NCBI GenBank assembly: GCA_025201365.1
Contig: JAIXMF010000016.1
Location: 1-64,000, forward strand
DNA from: Syncephalis plumigaleata
Lineage: Eukaryota; Zoopagomycota; Zoopagomycetes; Zoopagales; Piptocephalidaceae
Direction: 5' to 3'
DNA length: 64,000 bases
Part shown: in pieces, positions 63,576 to 64,000 of the stretch
How the letters are laid out: every line of letters begins with the position of its first letter
Position numbering within the stretch: the first letter of the stretch is position 1
The notes under the pieces: generated by a model
What the model was told of the DNA's origin: nothing
Databases searched by the model: none
Seen by the model: only the letters and a program-made list of their open reading frames with translations
Program-made: the position numbers and the translations under genes

Positions 63576-63593
63576 AGCGTAAATAAAAAGAGA
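63576..63593. repeat. Target-site duplication of the LINE, right copy
   Basis: Exact 18-base match to 61,848-61,865, next to the truncated 5' end of the element. Confidence 0.85.
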
Positions 63594-63665
63594 AAGAATG
63601 CGAGTCGAAATATTAATTTATTAATTGATGCCACTATATCACAATTGCTTGAACTAATTTCTCAA

Positions 63666-64000
63666 CTAGTTTCGTTTTAATCCACCTCGTTTAGCCTATA
63701 TAAATATAACATATATTAGTATCGATATGTAAACATATATGTAAATAGATAGATACCTCATCACGACGTTGTTGACTACGTAGACGTTTAACGTAACGGT
63801 CACGCTTTAGTTCCGAGGGTGTTTTCTTCGATTCCGTGCGATAATTTTGTAGGTAAACGGCCACGCGTTTCTCCACTATTTCCATGGATAGATTCGTGCC
63901 GGTCAACTCGCCTAAAGCGAGAATCTGTTGCGCTACCGCTTGTCGAAATTCGATATTAATCGGATCGCCAAGACGTGCCGCAGGATCATAACGATGCCCG
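63666..64000 (-). CDS. C-terminal part of a gene running off the window, unrecognised
   Basis: The visible part reads DPINIEFRQAVAQQILALGE, then LSMEIVEKRVAVYLQNYRTE and SELKRDRYVKRLRSQQRRDE. An intron at about 63,696-63,757 follows, and the last exon AKRGGLKRN stops at 63,666. It is rich in Lys/Arg and helical. The start lies beyond base 64,000. I do not recognise the family. Confidence 0.55.

Overview
This is nuclear DNA from a compact eukaryotic genome, most likely an early-diverging fungus. Zoopagomycota or a related lineage is my guess; no species can be fixed from the sequence. The evidence is dense protein genes on both strands, introns of about 50-100 nt with GTAAGT donors, ACTAAC/ACTAAT branch sites and TAG/CAG acceptors, and a fungal-type gene set: SSZ1-like Hsp70, a SCAP homologue, a Pst2/WrbA flavodoxin-fold protein, LEA2-like membrane proteins, SNAPC4, MED12 and RAE1. 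Many conserved genes here carry single-base frame breaks in otherwise good protein, which suggests an error-prone assembly, so several models are given as spans.

Layout. 0-10 kb: SMC6 (5' end outside the window), SSZ1-like, then a 7-TM-like protein. 10-15 kb: a HYPK-like UBA protein, an unrecognised nuclear-type protein, a LEA2-like membrane protein and two small ORF genes. 15-20 kb: a Ser/Asn/Gln-rich protein and a second LEA2-like protein. 21-29 kb: a universal stress protein divergent from 4-hydroxyphenylpyruvate dioxygenase, then PRMT1 and a WrbA/Pst2-like protein with a long tail. 29-36 kb: two unrecognised genes, RAE1 and an acidic protein. 35.8-37.2 kb: a probable PQ-loop membrane protein. 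43-64 kb: SNAPC4, a tiny gene, MED12, SCAP, a tandem-CCCH protein, a 5'-truncated LINE with target-site duplications, and the end of one more gene.

The outstanding feature is at 39,080-42,785. It looks like a gene for a 78-residue secreted peptide precursor split into 45 exons. Exon 1 (97 nt) encodes the signal peptide. Thirty-nine internal exons are exactly 3 nt long. From residue 44 to residue 77, 34 consecutive codons each sit in their own exon, separated by introns of about 80 nt that are related to one another. All 44 introns have recognisable splice signals, including two with GC donors, and joining them gives one open frame that ends at TAA in exon 44. A 2-nt exon shifts the phase from 1 to 0 just before the single-codon run. 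In a recently duplicated block the introns are almost identical, but the codons between them differ. I know of no described gene with this structure; whether it is transcribed and spliced this way must be tested with RNA data.
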